This document shows, piece by piece, positions 1 through 8,507 of a stretch of DNA of 20,041 bases (positions within the stretch are counted from its first letter, which is position 1; each line of letters starts with the position of its first letter). The stretch lies in the NCBI GenBank assembly GCA_002506105.1, contig DAWU01000042.1, positions 49,909 to 69,949 of the forward strand, given 5' to 3'. Both the position numbers and the translations under genes were made by a program. This DNA is from Methanolinea sp. UBA275. Lineage in GTDB: Archaea > Halobacteriota > Methanomicrobia > Methanomicrobiales > Methanospirillaceae. The notes under the pieces are model-generated. The model had not been told where the DNA came from, made no database searches, and saw only the letters and a list, made by a program, of their open reading frames with translations.

Positions 1-2428
1 CAGAAAAACAAGGATTGAAACTCTACTTCAGGCATCGGACTTCACCCCTCGGGTTTTCGCTTTCAGAGCGTCATCCAGAAAAACAAGGATTGAAACTACA
101 CTCTCAACACGTTCCGGGCACCTGCCTTATTATCTTTCAGAGCGTCATCCAGAAAAACAAGGATTGAAACATGTTCTTGAGGATAAGTATTGCCGGATTG
201 AACAGACTTTCAGAGCGTCATCCAGAAAAACAAGGATTGAAACAGAACTTCATGGCGCAACCCACACCCCATGAAATCTTTCAGAGCGTCATCCAGAAAA
301 ACAAGGATTGAAACCCTTCACCGGGGCCTTCCATGCCGGGTCGTCCTTCCTTTCAGAGCGTCATCCAGAAAAACAAGGATTGAAACTCGAAGATACACAG
401 GTGAGACTTCGATTGAAGAGCGCTTTCAGAGCGTCATCCAGAAAAACAAGGATTGAAACTCTTCTTCCGGAGGGAGGAGATTTCCTGCTCCATCTCTTTC
501 AGAGCGTCATCCAGAAAAACAAGGATTGAAACTGCCAGTACTCTCCATCAACCTCCAGGATAAGTTTCTTTCAGAGCGTCATCCAGAAAAACAAGGATTG
601 AAACTCGGCTGGTTCCTTGACCATACCTGGGGGGATCTGCCTTTCAGAGCGTCATCCAGAAAAACAAGGATTGAAACTGAAGAAACGGGTATTAAAACCG
701 TGCACTTTACCACGCTTTCAGAGCGTCATCCAGAAAAACAAGGATTGAAACCCCCCTGATCCCGCCATCTGGAACCCTGCGGAATCGGGCTTTCAGAGCG
801 TCATCCAGAAAAACAAGGATTGAAACTGATCGCCCGGACCGAGACCATGCGTGCGGTCAACTTTCAGAGCGTCATCCAGAAAAACAAGGATTGAAACCCC
901 GGAAAAGGGTAACAATCGCAGGGTGCGTGTTCTCTTTCAGAGCGTCATCCAGAAAAACAAGGATTGAAACATATCTGTTCCTTGTGGGGTGAAAGTGGTT
1001 TTTGAGCCTTTCAGAGCGTCATCCAGAAAAACAAGGATTGAAACTGTTATTTTGCCGTATTCTTTGCATATGGCAAATCGGCTTTCAGAGCGTCATCCAG
1101 AAAAACAAGGATTGAAACTATAATTCAGATCGCTATCCCAGGCTCGCATTATCCTTTCAGAGCGTCATCCAGAAAAACAAGGATTGAAACCCTTCAATCA
1201 CATTGTTATCCCCCGTTGTTTCCTCCTCTTTCAGAGCGTCATCCAGAAAAACAAGGATTGAAACTCGACATCTCCATGGTCAACGAGCTGCTGCAGGGTG
1301 CCTTTCAGAGCGTCATCCAGAAAAACAAGGATTGAAACATGAGTTCTCCGGTCTCATCGTCACGAATTAAGGCCTTTCAGAGCGTCATCCAGAAAAACAA
1401 GGATTGAAACTCCCAGCCATGTGATCACCTGGTTGGAATTCCACCTTTCAGAGCGTCATCCAGAAAAACAAGGATTGAAACTCAGTTCCGAGGCCCGGGA
1501 CATTCTCGTGCAGTGGACTTTCAGAGCGTCATCCAGAAAAACAAGGATTGAAACCCCACCACATATCCCCCCAACCACAGATGAGATCATTCTTTCAGAG
1601 CGTCATCCAGAAAAACAAGGATTGAAACCCCGTGGCGTCTCGAAAACCGAGATGTCGACGGGACTTTCAGAGCGTCATCCAGAAAAACAAGGATTGAAAC
1701 TGGGTGCTGGCATTGCTCGGTCTCGCAATTCGACCGCTTTCAGAGCGTCATCCAGAAAAACAAGGATTGAAACAGAACGACATGATCGCGGTGAGAAACA
1801 AGTCCCTCACTTTCAGAGCGTCATCCAGAAAAACAAGGATTGAAACAGGATATCAAGGTTCATATCCCGCTTAAGGATGCCTTTCAGAGCGTCATCCAGA
1901 AAAACAAGGATTGAAACTTGGATTTGAGCTCATACCCGGGCGCAAGTGTGAACAGCTTTCAGAGCGTCATCCAGAAAAACAAGGATTGAAACCTATAAAG
2001 GATGAGTGGAGACAGGTGTAGCAATTAACTTTCAGAGCGTCATCCAGAAAAACAAGGATTGAAACTTGAAATCCTCCATAATAAAGAGTTTCAGGCGATC
2101 TGCTTTCAGAGCGTCATCCAGAAAAACAAGGATTGAAACTACTTCGATAACAAGATTGGCCCCTATATCCCCGCTTTCAGAGCGTCATCCAGAAAAACAA
2201 GGATTGAAACTTGTATCACACACCCAAAAGGGGAGGAATATGCATCTTTCAGAGCGTCATCCAGAAAAACAAGGATTGAAACAAGCACCGTAATTTCTCC
2301 CGGATCTTACCAGAGAACGCTTTCAGAGCGTCATCCAGAAAAACAAGGATTGAAACTCGGATCCGTTCCGAGGTGTGTGAAGAAACATACTCTTTCAGAG
2401 CGTCATCCAGAAAAACAAGGATTGAAAC

Positions 2429-2462
2429 TCCATCCCGAATTAGTCTACCTATTCATTAGTCT
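2429..2462 (+). repeat. CRISPR spacer 34, mirror of spacer 67
   Basis: This 34-nt spacer matches the reverse complement of the spacer at 4826-4860 without mismatch over 33 nt (2430-2462 against 4828-4860). It therefore represents the same protospacer taken up in the opposite orientation. It is the more leader-proximal of the two, so presumably the later acquisition. Confidence 0.95.
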
Positions 2463-4825
2463 CTTTCAGAGCGTCATCCAGAAAAACAAGGATTGAAACA
2501 TTATTGCAATATGAACAGTGTGCCTCCCGGCCCAACTTTCAGAGCGTCATCCAGAAAAACAAGGATTGAAACTCCGGGCGATAGACGAAGTTCAGCAGGC
2601 GGGCAATACTTTCAGAGCGTCATCCAGAAAAACAAGGATTGAAACTCGAGTTTCGAGATGTAATACTCCCTCCGGTAATACTTTCAGAGCGTCATCCAGA
2701 AAAACAAGGATTGAAACAGTTTCATTTGTTTTGGTTTCTTTCCCCATTTGCACACTTTCAGAGCGTCATCCAGAAAAACAAGGATTGAAACATCACCCTT
2801 CCCCTTCTTCAACCGCTCCTCCTCTCTTTCAGAGCGTCATCCAGAAAAACAAGGATTGAAACCAGTATGTCCAGACGTCGTATACCGAGCGGTCAAGTCT
2901 TTCAGAGCGTCATCCAGAAAAACAAGGATTGAAACCAATTACGTCTATCCCGCGACCGCCCCGGTAAGGCTTTCAGAGCGTCATCCAGAAAAACAAGGAT
3001 TGAAACATGAGGACATGATCGGGCCGACATTGGATTTTCCGACTTTCAGAGCGTCATCCAGAAAAACAAGGATTGAAACCTTCCTGATTCAGTCGCATTC
3101 ACCGAATATGTGGCACTTTCAGAGCGTCATCCAGAAAAACAAGGATTGAAACCCCTCTGGAGTAACGGCTCGAAGGATACGAATTTCTTTCAGAGCGTCA
3201 TCCAGAAAAACAAGGATTGAAACTACCTGTGGGTTCCGAGAGTGGTATTCGTCAGACCGTCTTTCAGAGCGTCATCCAGAAAAACAAGGATTGAAACCGA
3301 TGTAACTGCAAATGCAACTGAAGTCAATACCATACTTTCAGAGCGTCATCCAGAAAAACAAGGATTGAAACTACATTTCCCATTTCTTTCGACACTGATA
3401 TACTCAATCTTTCAGAGCGTCATCCAGAAAAACAAGGATTGAAACCGGAGTCCGTGCGGGTGCAGGGTAAGGCGGTTCGTTCTTTCAGAGCGTCATCCAG
3501 AAAAACAAGGATTGAAACTCCAACAAAGGCGGGGCGCGCACCAATACTACGAGTCTTTCAGAGCGTCATCCAGAAAAACAAGGATTGAAACTTGACTGAA
3601 CGAGGTATCCAACCCCACCGATGAAGCTTTCAGAGCGTCATCCAGAAAAACAAGGATTGAAACCCCCTGTCACACCTGCACCGATCTGTGTTTGTGAACT
3701 TTCAGAGCGTCATCCAGAAAAACAAGGATTGAAACTATGAAAAGATGCACCCCCTTTCAGTATGTGCAGGGCTTTCAGAGCGTCATCCAGAAAAACAAGG
3801 ATTGAAACTCTAAAAAAGATATGATTTCTCCGATGACAGAATATCTTTCAGAGCGTCATCCAGAAAAACAAGGATTGAAACTCTTGTGATAGTAATCGCG
3901 GTCCTGGTTGGGATCCTTTCAGAGCGTCATCCAGAAAAACAAGGATTGAAACTTCATGAGGATACTGGAGGGACGAAATATCTTTCCTTTCAGAGCGTCA
4001 TCCAGAAAAACAAGGATTGAAACTAGGTCATGTGTGTGTATGCCGCTTTGTAGGAGATACTTTCAGAGCGTCATCCAGAAAAACAAGGATTGAAACTGGG
4101 TATCTTCGGAGGAGTTCTCTGTTTTTTAATATCTTTCAGAGCGTCATCCAGAAAAACAAGGATTGAAACTCGGGCCGGTGAGTGAGAACCTTCCGTCGAG
4201 GATCTTCTTTCAGAGCGTCATCCAGAAAAACAAGGATTGAAACAAACAGTATCGCAGTCCGAAAGTAAAAGCATTGGGGTCTTTCAGAGCGTCATCCAGA
4301 AAAACAAGGATTGAAACTCAGAGTATTTCATCAGTGAGGCAGAAGCATGAAAAACTTTCAGAGCGTCATCCAGAAAAACAAGGATTGAAACTAACCCTGT
4401 GTGGGGATACGTCGGACAGGAGTATCAGCTTTCAGAGCGTCATCCAGAAAAACAAGGATTGAAACATAGGGAGTAAATCAAGGATCTCGTCTGCTGCTTT
4501 CTTTCAGAGCGTCATCCAGAAAAACAAGGATTGAAACTCGTCTGAACGTTCACCCTCCGCGAAGATCTGGCCTTTCAGAGCGTCATCCAGAAAAACAAGG
4601 ATTGAAACTCATCTAAAAGTGCGCTGGAATTTTGAATGAGTTCTTTCAGAGCGTCATCCAGAAAAACAAGGATTGAAACCCGCGATATGGATTTTAGCCC
4701 GCACATTTGAACGGCTTTCAGAGCGTCATCCAGAAAAACAAGGATTGAAACTTCCTCTTCATGTCGATCCGTGATTTGCGGCCTCGATCTTTCAGAGCGT
4801 CATCCAGAAAAACAAGGATTGAAAC

Positions 4826-4860
4826 TTAGACTAATGAATAGGTAGACTAATTCGGGATGG
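4826..4860 (+). repeat. CRISPR spacer 67, mirror of spacer 34
   Basis: This 35-nt spacer is the reverse complement of spacer 34 apart from two extra bases at its 5' end. It contains a 9-nt direct repeat, TAGACTAAT, at 4827-4835 and 4844-4852, i.e. a 17-nt period. Such tandem motifs occur in iterons or operators, so the target may be a regulatory or replication site of a mobile element. The target itself cannot be identified here. Confidence 0.93.
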
Positions 4861-5185
4861 CTTTCAGAGCGTCATCCAGAAAAACAAGGATTGAAACCTG
4901 AATACAGAAGACCAGTCAGAAGGACAAGCGCAGTCTTTCAGAGCGTCATCCAGAAAAACAAGGATTGAAACCATGTGAAACATTGGTACTCAATCTCTCT
5001 CATGTCTTTCAGAGCGTCATCCAGAAAAACAAGGATTGAAACCCGGAGGGAGTCAAGGAATCGGCACTCATCAGGACTTTCAGAGCGTCATCCAGAAAAA
5101 CAAGGATTGAAACCTTCCATGGTTGAGTTGACTCACCTGCCAGTAATACTTTCAGAGCGTCATCCAGAAAAACAAGGATTGAAAT

Positions 5186-5412
5186 CCCCCGATTTTGTTG
5201 AACAGAGCGTCACCAAGACCTCAACCCGTGAACTCCCCACTCCGTTTGCGGATATTGCTGTGCTCAACACGGTGGTAACCCCCGTTGTCAGCACCAACCC
5301 CTTTGGGTGCACTACCTACGAGGCTGGCGGCGTGACCATGGACGCGGTCGCCAAGACCCGCGAGTACTACAACGACCGGGCCATCTACCAGGATGATGAC
5401 GCCAAAACCGTC
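5186..5412 (+). pseudogene. truncated coding fragment abutting the CRISPR trailer, unrecognised family
   Basis: Directly after the last repeat an open frame with protein-like composition runs for about 75 codons. It includes the segments ELPTPFADIAVLNTVV, NPFGCTTYEAGG and AKTREYYNDRAIYQDDDAKT. It has no start of its own: upstream, the frame runs straight into CRISPR repeats. After about 5412 the composition changes and the open frame continues only as apparent noise to 5562. The simplest reading is the middle of a gene that lost both ends, with the array trailer replacing its 5' part. I do not recognise the family with confidence; a structural or surface protein is possible but unsupported. 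What is seen is the open frame and its composition; pseudogene status is inference. Confidence 0.5.
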
Positions 5413-5519
5413 GGGTCCCTCATATCAAATTCTTCATGGGAGTTCACTATCGGAATTTCCGGTAAAAATAGGACGAGAAGAATTATGGTGAGGTGCGCAA
5501 CCATCGGAATCAATGTGGG

Positions 5520-5670
5520 AGGATACCGGCCAAGTTCGCCGAGTGTTGTCCCATTGATATAGAATGCGGAAAGGTAGTTCGGGTCAAGAGTTAGCTCGTT
5601 GTCAAACGCCATTAATGCCTAGTCATAGAATTTCTTGGAACCACTAATGACCGCCGTACTGCCAAGGATC
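5520..5670 (-). pseudogene. decayed TPR-repeat protein fragment
   Basis: On the minus strand the segment ALMAFDNELTLDPNYLSAFY followed by INGTTLGELGRY fits the tetratricopeptide repeat consensus (AxxxFDxALxLDPNYxxAxYNKGxxLxxLGRY). An in-frame TAG lies two codons before the ALM, where TPR proteins normally have Glu or Lys in the YDEAL motif. Reading upstream of that stop gives KKFYD, so the TPR frame continues through the stop to about 5670. After LGELGRY the expected next repeat is missing and the frame reads PPTLIP, so the 3' part is also lost. TPR proteins are scaffolds and are abundant in Methanomicrobiales. This copy is a remnant with no plausible product. Confidence 0.6.
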
Positions 5671-5720
5671 AAGCATGAAAACGACAAGGGCATCTTCTTT
5701 CGAAAGGAGAGGATTTCTAT

Positions 5721-5736
5721 TCCCGGTTCACCGGGA
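5721..5736 (-). terminator. short hairpin just after hisD
   Basis: TCCCGGT and ACCGGGA form a 7-bp palindrome with a two-base centre, starting five bases beyond the hisD stop codon. There is no strong T-tract behind it on the minus strand, so its role as a terminator is tentative. Confidence 0.3.
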
Positions 5737-5740
5737 TTAT

Positions 5741-6991
5741 TTAATGAAACATCCGCCTGATCCGGACCGACTCCGCGTGGGCGTTCAGCCCCTCGGCATC
5801 GGCAATGGCCTCGATGGTATCTCCTATCGCATCGAGGCCTCTCCTGTCAATGATCTGGACAGTAGAAGTCTTGCAGAAGTGCGAGACGTTCAGACCGGAG
5901 TAGGTCTTCGCGTATCCCGCAGTCGGGAGCACATGGTTTGTCCCGGATGCATAATCCCCGGCGGCGACCGGGGTGTACGGGCCGACGAAGATCGATCCTG
6001 CATGCCTGACCGCGTTCAGGACCGTGAGGGAGTCCCCGACCTGGATCGAGAGGTGTTCGGGGGCAATCTCGTTCATCGCGGTAACCGCCTCATCCATGTC
6101 CGGCTCAATTATGTAGCCCGACTGTGCAAGGGCTTTCTCGATGATCTCTCTTCTCGGTGCGGTCTCGAGAAGCCGGTTGATCTCCTCACTCACCCTGGCG
6201 GGAAGCGTCTTGTCAGTGGTGACCAGGACGCAGGCTGCGTCGGGATCGTGCTCCGACTGGGCGAGGATGTCGATCGCGATGAACACCGGGTTTGCCGTGC
6301 TGTCGGCGAGAATGCCGATCTCGCTCGGGCCGGCAGGGAAATCGATCTCGGCATGCTCGCGGAGCATCATCTTTGCGGCCGTGACGTACACGTTCCCCGG
6401 ACCCACGATCTTCTGGACCGGGCGGATGGTCTCTGTTCCGAGCGCCAAAGCCGCAACCGCCTGTGCTCCGCCAATCCGGTAGATCTCGCTGACTCCCGCG
6501 ATATCCAGTGCGACCAGCGTGAGCGGGAGGATGGGAGGTGGCGAACACGCACACATCTCCGGGACCCCTGCAACCTTCGCGGGGACTGCATTCATGAGCG
6601 CAGTGGAGGGATACGCGGCTCTCCTGCCCGGAACATAGAGGCCCACCCTGTCGAGCGGGGTGGTCTTTACCCCGAGCACGATCCCCGGTTCGACCTCGTC
6701 GAGCCAGAGGCTCCGCTCCTTCTGGAGTTCGTGGAACCGGGTGATCCGTGCCTCAGCCTCGATAAGGCTCTCGATCAGGCGGTCCTCCACATCGTTGTAT
6801 GCGGCTTCCACGTCTTCATCGGTGACCCGGACTGATGTGAGATCGGGCTCATGTTTCCTCGCCATTGCGAGGAGTGCCCCATCCCCCCCTTCGCGGACCG
6901 CCTGGATGATCCCGGCTGCGGAAGCCTTCGCCTCGTCAAGGCTCGAACGCCGTGCCGACACCCAGGCATCCACATCAAGCGCGTTGAACAT
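5741..6991 (-). CDS. hisD: histidinol dehydrogenase
   Basis: HisD performs the last two steps of histidine synthesis, oxidising L-histidinol to L-histidine with two NAD+ in the cytoplasm. With the start chosen here the protein has 416 residues, normal for the family (about 420-440). Visible family hallmarks are the zinc-site segment AQSEHDPDA (Gln245, His248), the catalytic pair in APEHLSIQ (Glu312, His313), Asp346 in AAGDYASGTNHVLPT, and His405 in GLNAHAESVR. The frame stays open to 7114, but MFNALDVDAWV matches where archaeal HisD proteins begin. A CTTATGAT element about 29 nt upstream would fit a leaderless transcript starting at this ATG; no Shine-Dalgarno is visible. The gene stands alone, with no other his gene in the window. 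It lies downstream of tRNA-Leu on the same strand. Confidence 0.95.
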   Translation of the reverse strand: MFNALDVDAWVSARRSSLDEAKASAAGIIQAVREGGDGALLAMARKHEPDLTSVRVTDEDVEAAYNDVEDRLIESLIEAEARITRFHELQKERSLWLDEVEPGIVLGVKTTPLDRVGLYVPGRRAAYPSTALMNAVPAKVAGVPEMCACSPPPILPLTLVALDIAGVSEIYRIGGAQAVAALALGTETIRPVQKIVGPGNVYVTAAKMMLREHAEIDFPAGPSEIGILADSTANPVFIAIDILAQSEHDPDAACVLVTTDKTLPARVSEEINRLLETAPRREIIEKALAQSGYIIEPDMDEAVTAMNEIAPEHLSIQVGDSLTVLNAVRHAGSIFVGPYTPVAAGDYASGTNHVLPTAGYAKTYSGLNVSHFCKTSTVQIIDRRGLDAIGDTIEAIADAEGLNAHAESVRIRRMFH

Positions 6992-7015
6992 GCGGTCAAT
7001 GGTTTCTTCTGGCCC

Positions 7016-7024
7016 ATCATAAGG
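7016..7024 (-). promoter_or_regulatory. candidate box A (TATA) for hisD
   Basis: On the minus strand CCTTATGAT is centred about 29 nt before the chosen hisD ATG, the spacing expected for a leaderless archaeal transcript. The motif is weak. Confidence 0.3.
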
Positions 7025-7197
7025 GTGCGTTCCGGGAACCACAGGTGAGATCTCCCGCCATATCCGAGGGTGTCGCGTTGGCATGGTGAGGATTGGAATG
7101 ATGGCGAAAATCATCCGGCCCTGGGATACCGTGGAGGTGCGGAATGAACCCAGGCGATTGTTGTCACAGGGATAGCGACGTATCCACGAGAAGAAGA

Positions 7198-7280
7198 TGC
7201 GAGTGGCAGGATTCGAACCTGCGAACTCCTGCGAGAACCGATCTTGAGTCGGTCACTTTTGGCCTCTCAGTCACACTCGC
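7198..7280 (-). tRNA. tRNA-Leu (anticodon CAA)
   Basis: The minus strand folds into a complete class II tRNA. It has a 7-bp acceptor stem (GCGAGTG / CACTCGC), discriminator base A at 7198, and a D-arm with the GG pair. The anticodon arm is ACCGA-CTCAAGA-TCGGT, giving anticodon CAA, which reads the UUG leucine codon. It also has a long variable arm with a CTC-GCAG-GAG stem, and a T-arm GCAGG-TTCGAAT-CCTGC. The discriminator A and the long variable arm agree with leucine identity. No intron interrupts the anticodon loop, and CCA is not encoded, so it must be added after transcription. Confidence 0.96.
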
Positions 7281-7318
7281 GGCAATAGAGGTTGTATAAG
7301 ATCAAGGGTGATCTTCCG

Positions 7319-7329
7319 GGATAAATATT
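7319..7329. promoter_or_regulatory. shared AT-rich box A between tRNA-Leu (-) and the DUF4349 gene (+)
   Basis: GATAAATATTC is the only strong TATA-like element between the two divergent genes. Read on the minus strand (GAATATTTATC) it would start transcription about 18 nt before the tRNA. Read on the plus strand (ATAAATATT) it would start about 80 nt before the lipoprotein gene. A second, weaker element, CTTATACAA (7292-7300, minus strand), sits too close to the tRNA to serve it. Confidence 0.4.
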
Positions 7330-7418
7330 CACCAGACTGCACACCCAACAGCAGGGGCGGGACTGCCGGAGACTGCGAAATGATTCGCACTCAAGGAATA
7401 CTATTTCTTCTCTCCGAC

Positions 7419-7424
7419 GGAGGG
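7419..7424 (+). promoter_or_regulatory. Shine-Dalgarno GGAGGG for the DUF4349 gene
   Basis: GGAGGG lies six bases before the ATG at 7431 and decides this start over the upstream in-frame ATG at 7308. Confidence 0.75.
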
Positions 7425-7430
7425 ACTTGT

Positions 7431-8336
7431 ATGCATATCCAGAAGATATACACAGTGCTCCTGCTCCTGGCAGTCCTTGCGGGAGGGCTGTGGTGTGCGG
7501 GATGCGTCTCACCGGAATTCCCGGGATCGGTGTCCTCGCAAAAGATTGGCGGAGGGGGGGCAGCCACCGACTACGCGTACGCTCCTTCGGAGCCCTATCA
7601 CACGCCGGTACCCGGGGTTTCCTCAGGTGCATGGGCAGGCGACGACCAGAAGATCATCAAAACCGCCAGGGTTGATCTCGAGGTCCAGGATGTGCCGGCC
7701 ACAGGGGATGCCCTCAAGGCAATTGCTACTGCGAACGAGGGGTACGTGGGGTCCCTCTCCCTCCAGCGGTACAGTGGAGACCGGCTCTCCGGGTCCCTTA
7801 CGATGAGAGTCCCCACATCCGCGTTCGACCAGGCACTCGCATCCATTGCTGCACTCGGCACCCTCAAGTCCCAGTCCATACAGGCTGAGGATGTCACCGA
7901 AGAGTATGTCGATCTCCATGCGCAGAGGAATGCGCTCGCGAACCAGCTCGCCCAGTACCAGCGGATCATGGAGAAGGCGGAGAATGTCTCCGAGATCATG
8001 GAAGTCCAGGTCCAGATCGAACGGGTCCAGGTAGAGATCGATCGGATCGACGGGCGGCTCAAGTATCTCACCAGCCGGGTTGACTACGCGACGATCACGG
8101 TCTCGTTCAGGGAGCCCGAGCCGGTCGGATCAGGAGAAGGACCTTCAATCACGAAGGTGATCAACGATGCCATCGCCGGGTTTGTCTCGGTCACCGCAGC
8201 GCTCTTCGTGCTCATCGTCTCACTGATTCCCCTGATCATCCTCGCGCTGATCGCGTACGGACTCTACCGGTGGTGGAAAGGAAGGAAGAACAGGGGGGCG
8301 GGGGTCGCTCCTCCGCAGGAGAAGAAACCAGAATAA
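7431..8336 (+). CDS. DUF4349-type membrane-anchored lipoprotein
   Basis: The product has 301 residues. It begins with a lipoprotein signal peptide: a short charged start, hydrophobic residues 8-21, and Cys25 in WCAGC as the likely lipidated residue. A low-complexity Gly/Ser/Pro stretch follows to about residue 70. Next come an alpha/beta domain (72-150, containing IIKTARVDLEV and LTMRVP), a coiled coil (about 156-213, with AQYQRIMEKAENVSEIMEV), and a C-terminal transmembrane helix (about 250-277) ending in a basic tail (RWWKGRKN). This architecture is that of DUF4349 proteins, whose biochemical role is unknown; the body is expected outside the membrane. The frame is open from 7308, but GGAGGG at 7419-7424, six bases before this ATG, and the signal peptide fix the start. 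It is the only intact plus-strand protein gene in the window. Confidence 0.88.
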   Translation: MHIQKIYTVLLLLAVLAGGLWCAGCVSPEFPGSVSSQKIGGGGAATDYAYAPSEPYHTPVPGVSSGAWAGDDQKIIKTARVDLEVQDVPATGDALKAIATANEGYVGSLSLQRYSGDRLSGSLTMRVPTSAFDQALASIAALGTLKSQSIQAEDVTEEYVDLHAQRNALANQLAQYQRIMEKAENVSEIMEVQVQIERVQVEIDRIDGRLKYLTSRVDYATITVSFREPEPVGSGEGPSITKVINDAIAGFVSVTAALFVLIVSLIPLIILALIAYGLYRWWKGRKNRGAGVAPPQEKKPE

Positions 8337-8341
8337 TCCTC

Positions 8342-8370
8342 TTTTTCTCACGAACTGCCGGGTTCCCGGC
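8342..8370 (+). terminator. T-tract and hairpin after the DUF4349 gene
   Basis: A T5 run (8342-8346) follows the stop codon within ten bases. A 6-bp palindrome, GCCGGG-TT-CCCGGC (8357-8370), comes after it. T-runs are the main termination signal in archaea; the hairpin may also block read-through into the convergent gene. Confidence 0.4.
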
Positions 8371-8482
8371 GGTATCCATGGGACTCCGCCTGTCACCGTG
8401 GCTCCCCGGAACACTGTAGTATTCGCCAGGGTTTCATTCCCTTTCATTCTCTCTTCCCGGGTTCTCTTACGGGTATTCAAGG

Positions 8483-8488
8483 AAAAAA
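8483..8488 (-). terminator. T6 tract after the cysteine desulfurase gene
   Basis: On the minus strand a TTTTTT run begins 20 bases beyond the stop codon at 8508. It lies in the convergent gap between this gene and the DUF4349 gene. Confidence 0.35.
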
Positions 8489-8507
8489 CCGCCAAATCCG
8501 TCCGCGT

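Larger units (their letters stand above)
1..5185 (+). CRISPR. CRISPR array, 72 repeats / 71 spacers, trailer end included
   Basis: A 37-nt direct repeat begins CTTTCAGAGCG and ends GGATTGAAAC, recurring every 71-75 nt. I counted 72 copies: the first is cut by the window edge (last 21 nt at 1-21) and the last is at 5149-5185. Spacers are 34-38 nt and read as unrelated sequences. By eye every internal repeat is identical; only the last differs, with its final C replaced by T. The ATTGAAAC 3' end is the usual 8-nt crRNA 5' handle of archaeal type I and type III repeats. That handle, plus the altered repeat at the right end, implies transcription left to right with the leader before position 1. 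No cas gene lies in the window, so the subtype cannot be assigned (I-B or III would be typical). The many short reading frames through this region are translations of the repeat, not genes. Confidence 0.99.

Noticed and set aside
387..1117. Short inverted repeats within single spacers (for example TCGAAG/CTTCGA in spacer 6 and TTGCC/GGCAA in spacer 15)
   Set aside because: Five- to six-base complementarity in about 36 nt is expected in some of 71 spacers by chance.
3736..3771. CTTTCAG inside spacer 52 as a broken repeat
   Set aside because: Only the first seven repeat bases are present, and the spacer has normal length with intact repeats on both sides.
271..5185. Many short open frames with repeated FRASSRKTRIET, LSERHPEKQGLK or FQSVIQKNKD segments
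   Set aside because: These are the three-frame translations of the CRISPR repeat, separated by translated spacers; they are not genes.
5203..5212. CAGAGCGTCA as a further degenerate CRISPR repeat
   Set aside because: The ten-base identity is real, but it lies only 17 bases past the last repeat, does not extend, and falls within the protein-like frame. It is too short to call a repeat; I mention it only as a possible junction mark.
5675..6835. 386-codon plus-strand open frame across hisD
   Set aside because: It is the antisense shadow of hisD. Its residues show the Arg/Asp/Gly-rich composition of a reverse-frame artefact and match no family I know.
6992..7114. 41-codon N-terminal extension of hisD
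   Set aside because: The extension has no HisD similarity and no ribosome site. The protein family begins at about MFNALDVDAWV.
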